Below are positions 1-10,513 of a stretch of DNA of 64,000 nt, in pieces. The first letter of the stretch is position 1, and every line of letters starts with the position of its first letter. The stretch is from Dactylorhiza incarnata. Its lineage: Eukaryota; Streptophyta; Magnoliopsida; Asparagales; Orchidaceae. Below the pieces are notes generated by a model. That model did not search any database. It was not told the DNA's origin and saw nothing but the letters and a program-made list of their open reading frames with translations. The stretch covers positions 5,766,001-5,830,000 of the forward strand of contig JAWHQI010000064.1 in the NCBI GenBank assembly GCA_033032865.1. Direction: 5' to 3'. A program made the position numbers and the translations under genes.

Positions 1-564
1 ATATATATGTTTTACCTGCTGCTAACCCTCTACCTTGCTTCGGCTATTTACTCCTGTCCTTTAGCCTGCCCCCAGGATACGGATCCGGGGAGGGGATGTG
101 TTTTCTACTTAGCTCTGTGACTAACGGTTATTTTTATAACCAATCACAGGAGATGAGACAGCGTGAAGCCCTCGCGCCGCAGGATGAGTTACCGGCCTTA
201 GAGATGGCCTGATCAGATACTCCGGCCTCGCACCCTGTCTTCCGCGACGTGAGTCCTAGAGTGTAGGGCTAGTTTAAGAAGCACTTTGTTATAGTCATAT
301 GTAGCCCCCGAGGCAGATATACTAAACAATAGGTTTCGGCCTTTTTCCGCTTTATGTATATATCAGCTGTGTGCTTAGTTTTCCCTGTTCTATTGCTTCC
401 GCTATGTGAATCTGATGTGTTGTTGTGATTTTTGTGTCTGACAAGGCGACCACTCAGTGCTGAAGAGGGTGGGTCGTTGCCTCCCGAAAGTGCTAGTGGC
501 CGTCCTTGGGAAGTAAGATCCCCCCTCCCTGAACCGGGTTCAGTTTCGGGAGGGGGGTCTTACA
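1..564 (+). mobile_element. 3' part of a long gypsy-type LTR
   Basis: The block ends in GGTCTTACA at 564, a CA-type LTR end. Read in reverse complement it matches the start of the complete LTR at 20942-25242: both open TGTAAGACCCC, followed by a related stretch with the word CTTAG...GACTAACGG and a TTTGTGTC...AAGGCGAC segment. The two copies lie in opposite orientations. The left end is outside the window, so no TSD can be checked. Orientation (sense on plus) is inferred from the usual TGTAACATCCC...TTACA form of such LTRs. No coding region is seen. Confidence 0.6.
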
Positions 565-900
565 TTCAACACCCATCCTAGCTCCGCCGAACCAAAAGCA
601 GAAATCCCGCGAAAAACATGGAATCGAGTCAAGGCCAAACTCAATGCACACACAAGTTGAGTGTTGTCTCCTGTAGGGAATATTTCCTCTGCCACAATTT
701 CTACAATGTAAAATCACGATGCGAAAAGAATTAAAGCCACCAAATTGTTCTGAGAAACCATGGTTTCTCTTATTAGTCCTGGGGAGATGGGTTTCTGATT
801 AGATTGTAAAATGTATCGAGATTTGCTATCTCCAAATGTTAATAACCCGAGAGAGAATATAAATTGGTAAATACATTCTCAATTTCACTTGAGGTAGCAG
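565..900 (+). other. intron-like host sequence upstream of a terminal exon
   Basis: AT-rich sequence without an open reading frame in the sense direction. It ends in a plausible 3' splice site (CTTGAGGTAGCAG) at 900. The left side is cut by the LTR end at 564, so the intron's 5' part lies outside or was displaced. A 74-residue minus-strand frame crosses the LTR boundary and is not credible as a gene. Confidence 0.4.
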
Positions 901-1040
901 CACACAGATTTCAAGGGCAGTTTGATGCTGATGGTTATTTATTGGACGCAGATGGAAAATGGGCCGATCCCAACAGCACTGAAGAGGAAAGGAGTGAAAG
1001 TAGTGCCGACAGTGAGGCTAGTGGAAGTGAGGAAGAGTGA
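901..1040 (+). CDS. terminal exon of an unidentified host gene (acidic C-terminus)
   Basis: An open frame in phase with the acceptor at 899-900 runs to TGA at 1038-1040 and encodes about 46 residues. It contains the paired motif FDADGYLLDADGKWADPN and then a Glu/Ser/Asp-rich tail ending SGSEEE. The composition looks like a genuine conserved protein end rather than transposon sequence: balanced codons, a duplicated D-A-D-G pair, and an acidic tail of the kind common in nuclear proteins. I do not recognise the family. Upstream exons are outside the window. The copia element at 1213 lies about 170 bp downstream of the stop, probably in the 3' untranslated region or polyadenylation zone. Confidence 0.5.
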
Positions 1041-1207
1041 CGCTCGTACCTTTGACTGACTTCTCATTATGGCAGCATTTGGTTTTGTTATGACATTTTA
1101 ATATGCTTTACATTTTTTTTATTTGGACGATCGTTATGTTAGCATGATTTTACTTACACTAAAGTCTCTTTATTATATATATCTTTAACTACGATATGCA
1201 AGAAGTT
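1041..1207 (+). other. 3' flank / probable 3' UTR of the host exon
   Basis: AT-rich sequence directly after the stop codon. It is interrupted at 1208-1212 by the TSD GTCTT and resumes at 8268 (GGTGCAACATTC...), so the pre-insertion sequence continued across the copia element. No canonical AATAAA is seen before the insertion. Confidence 0.4.
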
Positions 1208-1212
1208 GTCTT

Positions 1213-1955
1213 TGTTAGATTTCCTAATTAATTCAACTCGCGGGAGTCCGATAGGGTGATCGGTATGCGGCTGTGACTCTCTAGGCACGAGCGTGACGCG
1301 TGGTTTGATTTAGATTACGGCTTAGATCAAGATCCTCTAGATGAGAGGATGAACGGCCGTGATCGTTCAGGGTTGGCTTGAGGCCCTGATTTGGGGTATA
1401 AATAAGAGTGTTAACCCATCTCTAAAATATCTCTTATCCGGTTCTCTCCCCACCTCCAGAAGTCCAAGCCGATCGCGGGTTTAGGGTTTTCCGCGATCCC
1501 TCCCTCCCGTTCGGCGTTCCTCTTCTCGCGAGAGCAAGGTCGGAGGAAGCTCGCCCCCTCTCCTCTCCGGCGACACCAGCCATACGGAGGAAGCTCGCCC
1601 CCTTTCCTCTTCCGGCGACATCACAACTATACGGAGGATTCTCCGCTCGACCCCCTTGCCCCGCCGTCGCCTTCACGCAAGGTTCCGGCCGAGCCCCTTC
1701 TGCGTCGGCACCGTCAACGACTCCAGGAGACATTGCCGCTTTTGGAGGTGCCTTGCCCGAACCCTGCTCAACCTACTGTTGGAGGTACTCAGCCCGGGCT
1801 CTGCTTGCTCAGATATGGAGGTGCTCCGTCCAGCGCTACAGTCGAAGCCGTTCGTCCAAGAGTTGCCGTAATGGCCGGAGGTATAACCCCTCTATACTCG
1901 ATCCTCTTTATTCCGCTGCGTTCTAGGGATTGCTCTAGATTCGGTTATGCTAACA
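1213..1955 (+). repeat. 5' LTR of the copia element
   Basis: Starts TGTTAGATTTCC and ends TTATGCTAACA, with TG/CA termini. Its mate is 7521-8262. A TATA box (TATAAATAA) lies at 1397-1405. The GC-rich downstream part contains several spurious open frames on both strands; these are LTR sequence, not genes. Confidence 0.93.
1397..1405 (+). promoter_or_regulatory. TATA box of the copia LTR
   Basis: TATAAATAA in a GGGG-TATAAATAAGAG context, conserved at the matching position of the 3' LTR. It is the probable core promoter for the genomic transcript. Confidence 0.75.
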
Positions 1956-1957
1956 TT

Positions 1958-1969
1958 TGGTATCAGAGC
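1958..1969 (+). other. primer binding site (tRNA initiator-Met)
   Basis: TGGTATCAGAGC, complementary to the 3' end of plant initiator tRNA-Met, begins 2 bp after the 5' LTR. From here to about 2920 there is an untranslated leader with no credible gene. Confidence 0.85.
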
Positions 1970-2922
1970 GATATAGAGAGGAATACCTAGATCGGTTCTG
2001 AAAATCTCTGTGAAGATTTCTTCCCAAAACATTGTTTTGATTTTTTCTTTTTCAAACAAAATTTGCGGCGATTTCTTCCAAAATGCGCGTTGCTAATTTT
2101 TTTGGATGCTCATTATTGTGTGCTCGAAAATGTCGTGGTTGCCCGTTGTCCATTGTTCTGTGATGGTGTAATATTTTTTCAATTCGTTCATGTAATTATT
2201 ATTTATTTTTCTGGAATGTATTTGGTGGCAACGGAAACTCCGACATTTTCGACCCGAATCCGATCTCCGTGACCGTTTCTTGGTGGAGACCTCAAGTTTC
2301 CAATCTAGTGTTCCTGGGAGCTCTCCGATGCGGCGGTGGAGGTGCAAACGACAGAAAAACTCTTTCAACTTCACATTTAGCGGGGTGGAGTCACGTGTCA
2401 TCCGACTTTTGACGCGTTGCAGCTGAAGGTGGTTGGAAATCGGATTCGGGTCCTCTTTTTTTGGTCTTATGAGCTCCAAAAATTTGTTAGCTTTTAGTGC
2501 TCTAATTAGAATAAAGTTTTATCAAGTTTACCAAGAATAGCCAAAGCATCTTGATAAACCCGATAAAGTGATTATACTGGATCACATCATGAGGTGTGCT
2601 TAACAAATCGCAAAATAATCTAATTATTGCACGTTGCAATTATTTTCTGAGGTTGTTAAAAATTATTCAGCCCCACAGGAAAGTAATTGATAACAACGAA
2701 GGACTTTAATTGGCTTGTAGTGGTAAGTGTGTACCTCGATTAATGAGTCTCCATACCCACAGGTACGAGATTTCATCACTCGTGATACATTTTCTTACTA
2801 GCTATATAATTGAATAAAGCGAGATAAAATCCGATGCGGTAGCGGTCTTTGCCCAAAGGGAGACTAGATTTTATCATTAACAATTAATATAGGTTAATTG
2901 TTAAATAAAGATTTCTACCTCA

Positions 2923-3756
2923 ATGCGTAATAAATTACTATTTTTTCATTGCTTTAAAATCAATTGTAAGCGTGCATGTTTTATGGTTTTTGCAGTTTTT
3001 AATACTGTCATCGACCCAACACAGTTCATCCCCACTCTCTCCGGGGATAATTATAAAATATGGAAGGATAAAGTACTTCTTGCCTTGGGGTGCATGGACC
3101 TTGATTTAGCTCTTCGCACGGACGAGCCTGCTCTTCCCACTGCGACGAGCTCTCTAGTTGACCGCACCTTATACGAGCGATGGGAGAGATCCAATCATCT
3201 CAGTATAATGGTTATCAAGACCCACGTCAGTCAGAGCATAAGGGGATCTATCCCTGAATGCAAAACTGCTAAAGAACTGATGGGGGCCATTGATGAGCAG
3301 TTTGTCAGCTCTGATAAAGCTCAGGCCAACACCCTAATGGCAAAACTCTGCTCCATGAAGCTCAAAGGAACAGAGAGTGTACGAGGACATATAATGGAAA
3401 TGAGAGACATAGCTGCTCAGCTGAAGGCCTTGGACGTTGACTTTTCAGAGTCATTTCTAATCCACTTTATCTTGACTTCATTACCTGCCGACTACACTGC
3501 CTTCAAGGTGTCTTACATGACACATAAGGAAAAATGGTCAGTGAACGAGCTGCTGAACATGTGTGTTCAAGAGCAAGGCAGGCTGAAGCAAGAAAAGTTG
3601 GAATCTGTAAATCTTGTGCATCACAAGAAAGGCCAATCAAGCAAGTCCAAGGGTGACCCAAAGGGCAAAGTCAAGGCGATAGCTGTTTCCATCAAGAAAC
3701 CGGATAACATGAAGCTATCAACTTGTTTCTTCTGCCACAAGAAGGGTCACATGTAA
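2923..3756 (+). pseudogene. gag: copia gag (UBN2-type), truncated at the zinc knuckle
   Basis: Encodes capsid/nucleocapsid, which packages element RNA in virus-like particles. The frame gives 277 residues; the true start is uncertain, with ATGs at 2923 and 2983. The UBN2-type gag core starts at FIPTLSGDNYKIWKD and continues through the helical W..L..RF-type region. Near the C-terminus is the first half of a CCHC knuckle, CFFCHKKGH. A TAA at 3754-3756 then interrupts the knuckle, and the fourth Cys position downstream reads Phe (KDFNKY). Gag and protease/integrase share the same frame and are separated only by this stop, so the ancestor was one polyprotein. Confidence 0.85.
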
Positions 3757-3813
3757 AAGGATTTCAACAAGTATAAAACTTGGCTCGCAAATCATGAAGG
3801 TACGACGTCATTA

Positions 3814-5312
3814 GTGTGTTATGAATCAAATTTTGTTAATTCACATAATTTTCATAACACATGGTGGATTGATTTAGGCTCTACAATCCATGTTTCTACT
3901 ATCATGCAGGGGTTTCAAACTCTAAGGAAACCAAATGATGGGGAACTATGTGTCTATTCAGGGAACAAGATGTCGTCTTCTGTTGAAGGTGTTGGGACAT
4001 ACAGGCTCGTCCTTCAGACCGGATACATTTTGAACTTAGAGAAGACCTTCTTTATTCCCAGCTTTTCTAAAAATTTAGTATCTGTATCAAGACTATCGCC
4101 TAAGGGCTTTGATTTTCAGTTTAAGAACTTTTCTTTTCTGATCATTAAAGATGCAGTAACTGTTGGATCTGGTAAAATAACTGATGGTTTATATAGTCTT
4201 GATTTAGATTTAAATTATATGCAATCATTTAATACGACACATGAAAATAGCAGCAATATAAGTGTGAAAAATAATCACTTATCTAGCTTATGGCATATGA
4301 GATTAGGTCATATCTCCATAGAGCGCCTTAAGAGATTAGTGAAGGAAGGTGTCATTCAGACACTTGACTTCACGGACTTTGGGACTTGCATAGCATGCAT
4401 AAAGGGAAAGCACACTAGCAAGTCCAGCAAAGAAGCTAGAAGAAGCGATGCTAAATTAATGATAATTCACACTGATATCTGTGGACCGTTTACCACCCCA
4501 TGTTTGAATGGTCAAGAGTATTTTATTACTTTTATTGATGATTTCACAAGATATATGTATCTCTACCTTCTGAATGACAAATCTGAAGCAGTAGATGCTT
4601 TCAAAATCTATAAGGCAGAAGTAGAGAAACAATCTGGTTTGAATATACAAATTGTGAGATCTGACAGGGGTGGTGAATATTACGGTATAGGTTCATAGAT
4701 GGAAGCCAAAGGCCTGGTCCATTCGCTATATTCCTTCAGGAAAATGGAATTATAGCCCAATATACGACTCCTGGCACGCCACAACAAAATGGTGTAGCCG
4801 AAAGGAGGAATCGTACTCTGATGGACATGGTCAGAAGCATGACAAGTGTCTCCAATCTACCTCCTAACATGTGGTGTAAAGCCTTGAAAACAGTTGTGTA
4901 TGTCTTAAACAGGGTTCCATCCAAGTCGGTTCCTAAAACACCCTTTGAATTATGGAATGGATGGAAGCCCAGTTTGAATCATGTGCACATATGGGGTTGT
5001 CAGGTAGAGGTTCGGGTGTACAACCCACATGAAAAGAAGCTAGACCCAAGGACAGTCAGTGGTTTTTTCATTGACCATGCAGAAAAGTCCAAGGGTTACC
5101 GTTTTTATTGTCCCTCTCATACGTTAAAAATAGTTAAAGCAAGAAATGCCAGATTTTTTGAGGAATTCAATACTGGTGATAGTAGTTCTCATAGAGTTGT
5201 GATAGAAGAGGTGCATGAGACTACACCTTCAGGTAGTGGTGTTGAACCTGGGGGCTCATACCTGCTGTGGCTCAACACCTACCTATTCAGATCCCAACAT
5301 ATGATGGAGTGA
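3814..5312 (+). pseudogene. pol: copia protease and integrase, frameshifted
   Basis: Residues after 3814 show the protease region WWIDLGSTIHVS; the catalytic D-S/T-G triad reads D-L-G, consistent with a Ser-to-Leu change. Next come the GAG-pre-integrase motif LWHMRLGHIS and a C-x2-C element, then the integrase core with HTDICGPF and RSDRGGEY carrying the first two catalytic Asp. A TAG at 4696-4698 and a frame change follow. The third catalytic region (QNGVAERRN) lies in another frame before 4821. The 4821-5312 frame carries the integrase C-terminal part with LNRVPSKSVPKTPFELW and a GCQ-type segment. The enzymes would process gag-pol and insert cDNA. As it stands it cannot make a functional product. 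Confidence 0.87.
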
Positions 5313-7081
5313 TCGATGATCCTCCTATCCAGAGCTCTCATGAAGGTGTGGTTAGTGAAGTAGTCATCCAGGAACCGCTTCTAGTGGTTGAGACCGCCCC
5401 ACAACCACTTGATCAACCAGATCTACGGAGATCCTCAAGAGTCAAAAGGTCGGCAATTCCGGCTGATTATATTGTATACTTACAAGAGACCGACTATATG
5501 TCTGGACTCAATCATGATCCCATCAATTTTTCAGAGGCTATGAGCCGTACGGATTCAGAAAAATGGCATGAAGCCATAAAAGATGAATTAAACTCGATGG
5601 CAAACAATCAAGTATGGACTCTAGTAGAATTACCAGAAGGATGTCGTGTGATTGGTTGTAAATGGGTCTATAAGACCAAAATTGATGCCTCTGGTAATAT
5701 CGAAAGATATAAAGCACGACTTGTTGCCAAAGGGTTCCTTCAACAGGAGGGCATAAATTACCATGACACCTTCTCTCCAGTTTCTAAGAAGGATTCACTA
5801 AGAATCATCATGGCCCTCGTAGCTCACTTCGATTCAGAGCTACATCAGATGGATGTCAAAATGACATTCTTAAATGGGGATCTTGAAGAGGAAGTATACA
5901 CGAGTCAGTCTGAAGGTTTCGTTTCAGAGAGTCATCTTAGACTCGTATGCAAATTAAGGAAATCACTATATGAGCTAAAGCAGTCCTCACGACAATGGTA
6001 TACAAAGTTTCACAATGTTATTATCTTATTTGGCTTCGAAGAAAACATTGTGGATCAGTGTATATACATCAAGGTCCATGGGAGCTTTTTCATTATATTA
6101 GTCTTATATGTTGATGATATCTTGCTGGCGAGTAATAGTCGGGCCATGATATGGGAGACTAAACAGTTTCTCTCTAAGAATTTTGATATGAAAGATTTAG
6201 GGGAGGCTTAAATTGAGATACATAGAGATAGATCTCAAAAGATCTTGGGGTTATCTCAGAAGGCCTATATCAACAAAATTCTAGAGAGATTTAACATGAA
6301 AAACTATTCCAGCTCTATAGCTCCCATAGTGAAGGGTGACAAATTCAGTTTGTCACAGTGCCCCAAAAACTCTCTGGAACTTGAATCCATGAAAAATATT
6401 CCATATGCATCTGCGGTTGGCAGTTTGGTCTATCTAGATGTTTGCACTAGACCAGACATTGCATTTTTTGTGGGGATGTTGGGAAGATATCAAAGTAATC
6501 CTGGGATAGAGCATTGGACAACTGCCAAGAAAGTCATGCGATATATCCAAGGAACAAAAGATTACATGCTTACATTCAGAGAGTCCGACAATCTGGATTT
6601 GGTCGGATATACAGATGCAGACTTTGCAGGCTGCCAAGATTTGAGGAAATCCACGTCCGGCTACATTTTCATGTTGGCCGGTGGTGCAGTAGCTTGGAAA
6701 AGCACCAAGCAGACTCTTATAGCATCCTCGACTATGGAGGCAGAATTCATTGCATGTTATGAAGCAACGAAGCAAGCATTGTGGTTGAGGAACTTCACCT
6801 CAGGGATTATGGTGATGGATATAGTTTCTAAGCCAATGAAGCTTTTATGTGATAATGCTGCAGCAGTGTTCTTTGCAAAGAACAATAAAAGCGGGAGCCG
6901 CAGCAAACACATAGATATAAAGTTTTTGGTGGTCAGAGAAAATGTGCAGGAGGGGAAAGTCATCATCGAGCATATAGGCACACTGCTTATGGTAGCAGAT
7001 CCCATGACTAAGGGGCTCCCACCTAAGTTATATAAAACTCATTTCGAAAGAATGGGACTTGTGGACTCGTTTGATGCTTAA
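5267..7081 (+). pseudogene. pol: copia reverse transcriptase and RNase H with internal stop
   Basis: Two in-register open stretches (5267-6211 and 6245-7081) are separated by TAA at 6209-6211. The first has the RVT_2 landmarks: CKWVYKTK, ERYKARLVAKGF, the palm Asp in LHQMDVK and the catalytic LYVDDILL near 6103-6126. The second contains RNase H: GYTDADFAG with the first Asp, ASSTMEAEF with Glu, and LCDNAAA with the next Asp, then the conserved tail ending in KGLPPKLYKTHFERMGL. A second frameshift lies between the integrase frame and this one, near 5240-5310. All catalytic residues are present, but the continuous polyprotein is lost. Confidence 0.88.
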
Positions 7082-7510
7082 ATTGTCATGACATTTTGTA
7101 TCTCTCCTGTTATTGTTTTAATGCAATATTTCAGTTTATCATCTCTTTTTGCACTCTATGATTTTGTTAGAGATTTATATTGCATTAAAGAGTGGGAGCA
7201 CCCACTCATAAGGAATTAACACCACATAAAGCACTTGATAGGGTTTAACGATCGCACTGTGATTGTGGAAGGGAGTACTCGTCATATAAGGTACAACCGC
7301 CACAGTTCATGTGGTGGTGATGCCCTATGCAAGTATGAAGACGTCACATAAGGTTCGGGCCAAGAGTCACTGTTATTTTAAATTTATTAAGTATGGCCAT
7401 ACATAAAGTTTTATTGTTCACCGTCACCCTATGAGTCTATAGTTATTCTACTCTTATAAAATAAAACTAATTATTTCAAATAATAGGAGGTGTTTCCCCG
7501 TGTTGAATCA

Positions 7511-7520
7511 AGTGGGAGAA
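7511..7520 (+). other. polypurine tract of the copia element
   Basis: AGTGGGAGAA lies immediately before the 3' LTR and serves as plus-strand primer. The stretch 7082-7510 between RNase H and this tract is non-coding. Confidence 0.7.
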
Positions 7521-8262
7521 TATTAGATTTCCTAATTAATTCAACCCGCGGGAGCCCGATAGGGTGATCGGTATACGGCTGTGACTCTCTAGGCACGAGC
7601 GTGACGCGTGGTTTGATTTAGATTACGGCTTAGATCAAGATCCTCTAGATTGGAGGATGAACGACCGTGATCGTTCAGGGTTGGCTTGAGGCCCTGGTTT
7701 GGGGTATAAATAAGAGTGTTAACCTATCTCCAAAATATCTCTTATCCGGTTCTCTCCCCACCTCCAGAAGTCCAAGCCGATCGCGGGTTTAGGGTTTTTC
7801 GCGATCCCTCCCTCCCGTTTGGCGTTCCTCTTCTCGCGAGAGCAAGGTCGGAGGAAGCTCGCCCCCTCTCCTTTCCGGCGACACCAGCCATACGGAGGAA
7901 GCTCGCCCCCTTTCCTCTTCCGGCGACATCACAGCTATACGGAGGATTCTCCGCTCGACCCCCTTGCCCCGCCGTCGCCTTCACGCAAGGTTCCGGCCGA
8001 GCCCCTTCTGTGTCGGCACTGTCAACGACTCCAGGAGACATTGCCGCTTTTGGAGGTGCCTTGCCCGAACCCTGCTCAACCGACTGTTGGAGGTACTCAG
8101 CCCGGGCTCTGCTTGCTCAGATCTGGAGGTGCTCCGTCCAGCGCTACAGTCGAAGTCGTTCGTCCAAGAGTTGCCGTAATGGCCGGAGGCATAACCCCTC
8201 TATACTCGATCCTCTTTATCCACTGCGTTCTAGGGATTGCTCTAGATTCGGTTATGCTAACA
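7521..8262 (+). repeat. 3' LTR of the copia element
   Basis: Pairs with 1213-1955. The first dinucleotide is TA instead of TG (TATTAGATTTCC), one of roughly 20 differences between the LTRs. Ends TTATGCTAACA, followed by the TSD GTCTT. Confidence 0.92.
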
Positions 8263-8267
8263 GTCTT

Positions 8268-9180
8268 TGGTGCAACATTCAAAATTGCCAAATATAGCAT
8301 CATTCTTGTACTCCAATGACTTTAACATATATTATGAAAAAAATGAAAATTCATAAAATATAATGACTATTTGTGTAATTACACAATATTCCTATAATAA
8401 AAATAATGGTGGAAAATCAGAAAATCCAAAAAATTTTATTAGACCTCACACAACTACTATGGTAGGTAATCATTAGACCTCATAGACCTACTTTATAATG
8501 ATTTTTTTGTTAAAATATAAATGTTTTTTTGAAAAAAACAATTATAAAATATTAATTAAAATTTTTGTGCGGTTATTTTGAGTACTCATATGTATATGTT
8601 GTGGGTGCAACCGGCTTGATGCGGGCGCAACCCGGAGCGTCATGGGCGTAGCCCGCCGGCGGCAGGCAAAGCCCGCCGTCGCGGGTCGGGTACTATCGCG
8701 CTTGGCCGGGGGCGGGCGAAGCCCGCCCGCGCGAATCCCGCCGGGGGCGGGCGAAGCCCGCAGTCGCCGGCCGGGTACTGTCGTCGCCAACCAGGCGAAT
8801 ACCTACATGTAGGGATAGGAGGGAGAGGGGGACAGAAGAGAAAGAGAAAGAGAAATTGATTTTTTAGGTAAAAATTTACATTTTTTTACAAAATAAAAAT
8901 AATAATATTGATTTATATTTTTTACGATCATTTTAAGTACTCATATGTATGTGTTTTGAATAAAAGGTTAGTGCTCATATGCGGGCGCAACCCACTTATA
9001 GGCGGGAGCAACCCACTCAAATGCGGGCACAGCTCGCTCGATTGCCCACTCTAATGCGGGCGCAACATGCTCGAATACCCGCTTGAATGCGGGCGCAGCC
9101 CGCTAAGAGTCAGCGAGCTTACAAACGATAGGCGGGCGCAACCCTAAACCCTAAAGACCAATCGCACATTGCCGCCAAAT
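8268..9180. repeat. non-coding, Helitron-like GC hairpin arrays
   Basis: Two AT-rich stretches (8268-8590 and 8850-8980) alternate with blocks rich in GCGGGC...GCCCGC inverted repeats (about 8600-8790 and 8980-9140). The word GGGCGAAGCCCGC, or its GCAACCCG variants, occurs many times. 8800-9020 is homologous to 16020-16260 (TAGG(G/A)ATAGGAGGGAGAG...TCATATGTAT). The same words sit at a defined Helitron 3' end at 15869, so this is probably decayed Helitron sequence. No gene is seen. Confidence 0.5.
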
Positions 9181-9332
9181 CTCATGAAATCCGCGTCCTT
9201 CCACACGATTTTCAAATCTCATGTCTATTCATGTGATTACACGATTTTCCCCAATTATATCGGATTTTCGTTCTCCCGACCACACGAAACTGCCTCCTCC
9301 TCCACGAAATAAATCCTGCGTGCCGTTCACCG

Positions 9333-9590
9333 GTGGCTGGCAACCTCTCCGGTGCCCTTCTTCTTCGTGCGCTTCGCCACCCACGACAAGTGTCCACCCC
9401 CACGACAAGTGTCGCCACCTTGGAGATTGTGAATAAATCCAGGCTGCGCGAGCTCAATCGGAAGTGGGTCGAGGACAAGGAGAGATCTCAGTCGTTCTTC
9501 AAGGGTCTATCCGCCTCATCCGCCGGCGAGATTGTGACAGTTTCTGGTCGGAACGAAGTTGGAGCAAAGAGGTTGAAGAGGAGGCCATAA
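9333..9590 (+). pseudogene. exon-like fragment, possibly Helitron-captured
   Basis: The 3' half of this 85-residue frame looks like real protein: a charged helical stretch RLRELNRKWVEDKERSQSFF, then a Ser/Ala-rich segment and a basic end KRLKRRP. The 5' half crosses a GTCCACCCCCACGACAAG-type minisatellite and is not credible. I do not recognise the family. Because it lies between Helitron-like hairpin blocks, capture of a host exon is the simplest reading, but a host gene interrupted by the elements is also possible. Confidence 0.3.
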
Positions 9591-9705
9591 CAGTAGGTTG
9601 AAGAGGAGGCCAAAACGAGCTTTTGCCCAGATGTTTGCATACATTAGTATGAATTTTGGCCAACCATGAGGACCATGCTAAATTTTTGTGTGCACTTTTT
9701 ATTTA

Positions 9706-9822
9706 TGCTATTTGATAATGATGAATTGAATGTGTAAAGGTCTATGCATTTGTTTGTAGGAACAGTCTGAAGCTCCTCCAAGACTCCTCCACATATCCTC
9801 CACCATCAAGCCTGATCCGCAT
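9706..9822 (+). repeat. direct repeat copy 1 (exon-intron-like segment)
   Basis: Contains TTTGATAATGATGAATTGAA, a TTTGTTTGTAG acceptor-like end, and then a Pro-rich coding-like part with CTGAAG..TCCTCCAA.ACTCCTCCAC and GCCTGATCCGCATC. The same series recurs at 15420-15525, 5.7 kb away, with small differences. Open reading continues for about 45 residues past the acceptor. Confidence 0.6.
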
Positions 9823-9957
9823 CTCCTCTGTAGCGATTTCACTTTCAAGCTTCACACAGAACCTGCTCACACAGCTGAGTCTCTATTTTTGAAATGAATC
9901 TGCGTGTATCGTTTATTTTAACCTGTTTTTTTCGAAATGATTAACAAACAGAGTCAT

Positions 9958-10318
9958 TTGGGGTAGTGCGGGTGGAGATCAATATGGAGAAGTTGAGAAG
10001 GTTTGAAGTTGTAACGGTCGATGATCACAAGGTCTGCTGATACAAGTAAAATGTGTTGTCTAAATAGATTTATTATTGTAAGTAACATTCGAAGTTAAAG
10101 TTCTTTGGCCCAGTAATTAAACTGCGTGAGATTAGACATTTAGGAGAGATTGGGAATTTAGGAGATATTTTCTTACTTTGACTTCAAACCTAAACTATAT
10201 GTTTTATTCTTTTCATGCTCCATATCATTTGTCTTAACTCCATTACAGGTAATGCTTACTTTAGAATTTTTAAAACTTCAAATCAATTTCGCTTACATAT
10301 GCTTTTTATGAATCTACG
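9958..10318 (+). other. further exon-like and intron-like sequence, no complete gene
   Basis: After an acceptor-like ACAAACAG a short open stretch encodes VVRVEINMEKLRRFEVVTV, then stops. The remainder to 10318 is AT-rich. The codon-like character is suggestive only. Confidence 0.2.
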
Positions 10319-10513
10319 CAAATGTCGCCCTCACAACAATTGTCGCCGCCCACGACAAATATCGCCGCCCACGACAAATGTCACCCCCGCGGCAAATGCC
10401 CCCCCCCCCCCCCCCCCCCCCCCGGCAAATGTCGCCCCCACGACAAATGTCGCCCCCCCCCGACAAATATCTCCCTCCACGACAAATATCTCCACCCACG
10501 ACAAATGTCGCCT
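10319..10513 (+). repeat. GTCGCC(C)n-CACGACAAAT minisatellite with poly-C run
   Basis: About ten degenerate copies of an approximately 17-20 bp unit, GTCGCCCCCACGACAAAT, with a homopolymer of roughly 26 C at about 10399-10424. Related units occur at 9375-9425 and 15565-15700. The proline/threonine-rich frames here are translations of the satellite. Confidence 0.8.

Larger units (their letters stand above)
1213..8262 (+). mobile_element. Ty1/copia LTR retrotransposon, full length but inactivated
   Basis: A 7,050-bp element flanked by perfect 5-bp TSDs GTCTT at 1208-1212 and 8263-8267. It has LTRs of 743 and 742 bp, an initiator-Met primer site, gag, protease, integrase, reverse transcriptase and RNase H in copia order, and a polypurine tract before the 3' LTR. 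By eye the LTRs differ at roughly 20 positions (about 97% identical), so insertion is fairly recent. Coding lesions make it non-autonomous now: stops at 3754, 4696 and 6209, two frameshifts, and an altered protease active site. The RT segment (TFSPVSKKDSLRIIMALVAH) resembles the Angela/Tork part of the plant copia tree, but I leave the lineage open. Confidence 0.93.

Noticed and set aside
1434..1990. Open frames in the copia 5' LTR and their copies at 7716-8319
   Set aside because: They recur in both LTRs, overlap on both strands, and are explained by GC-rich LTR sequence.
9138..9155. Telomere-like AACCCTAAACCCTAAA
   Set aside because: Two units only, in Helitron-like sequence. Too short for an interstitial telomere array.
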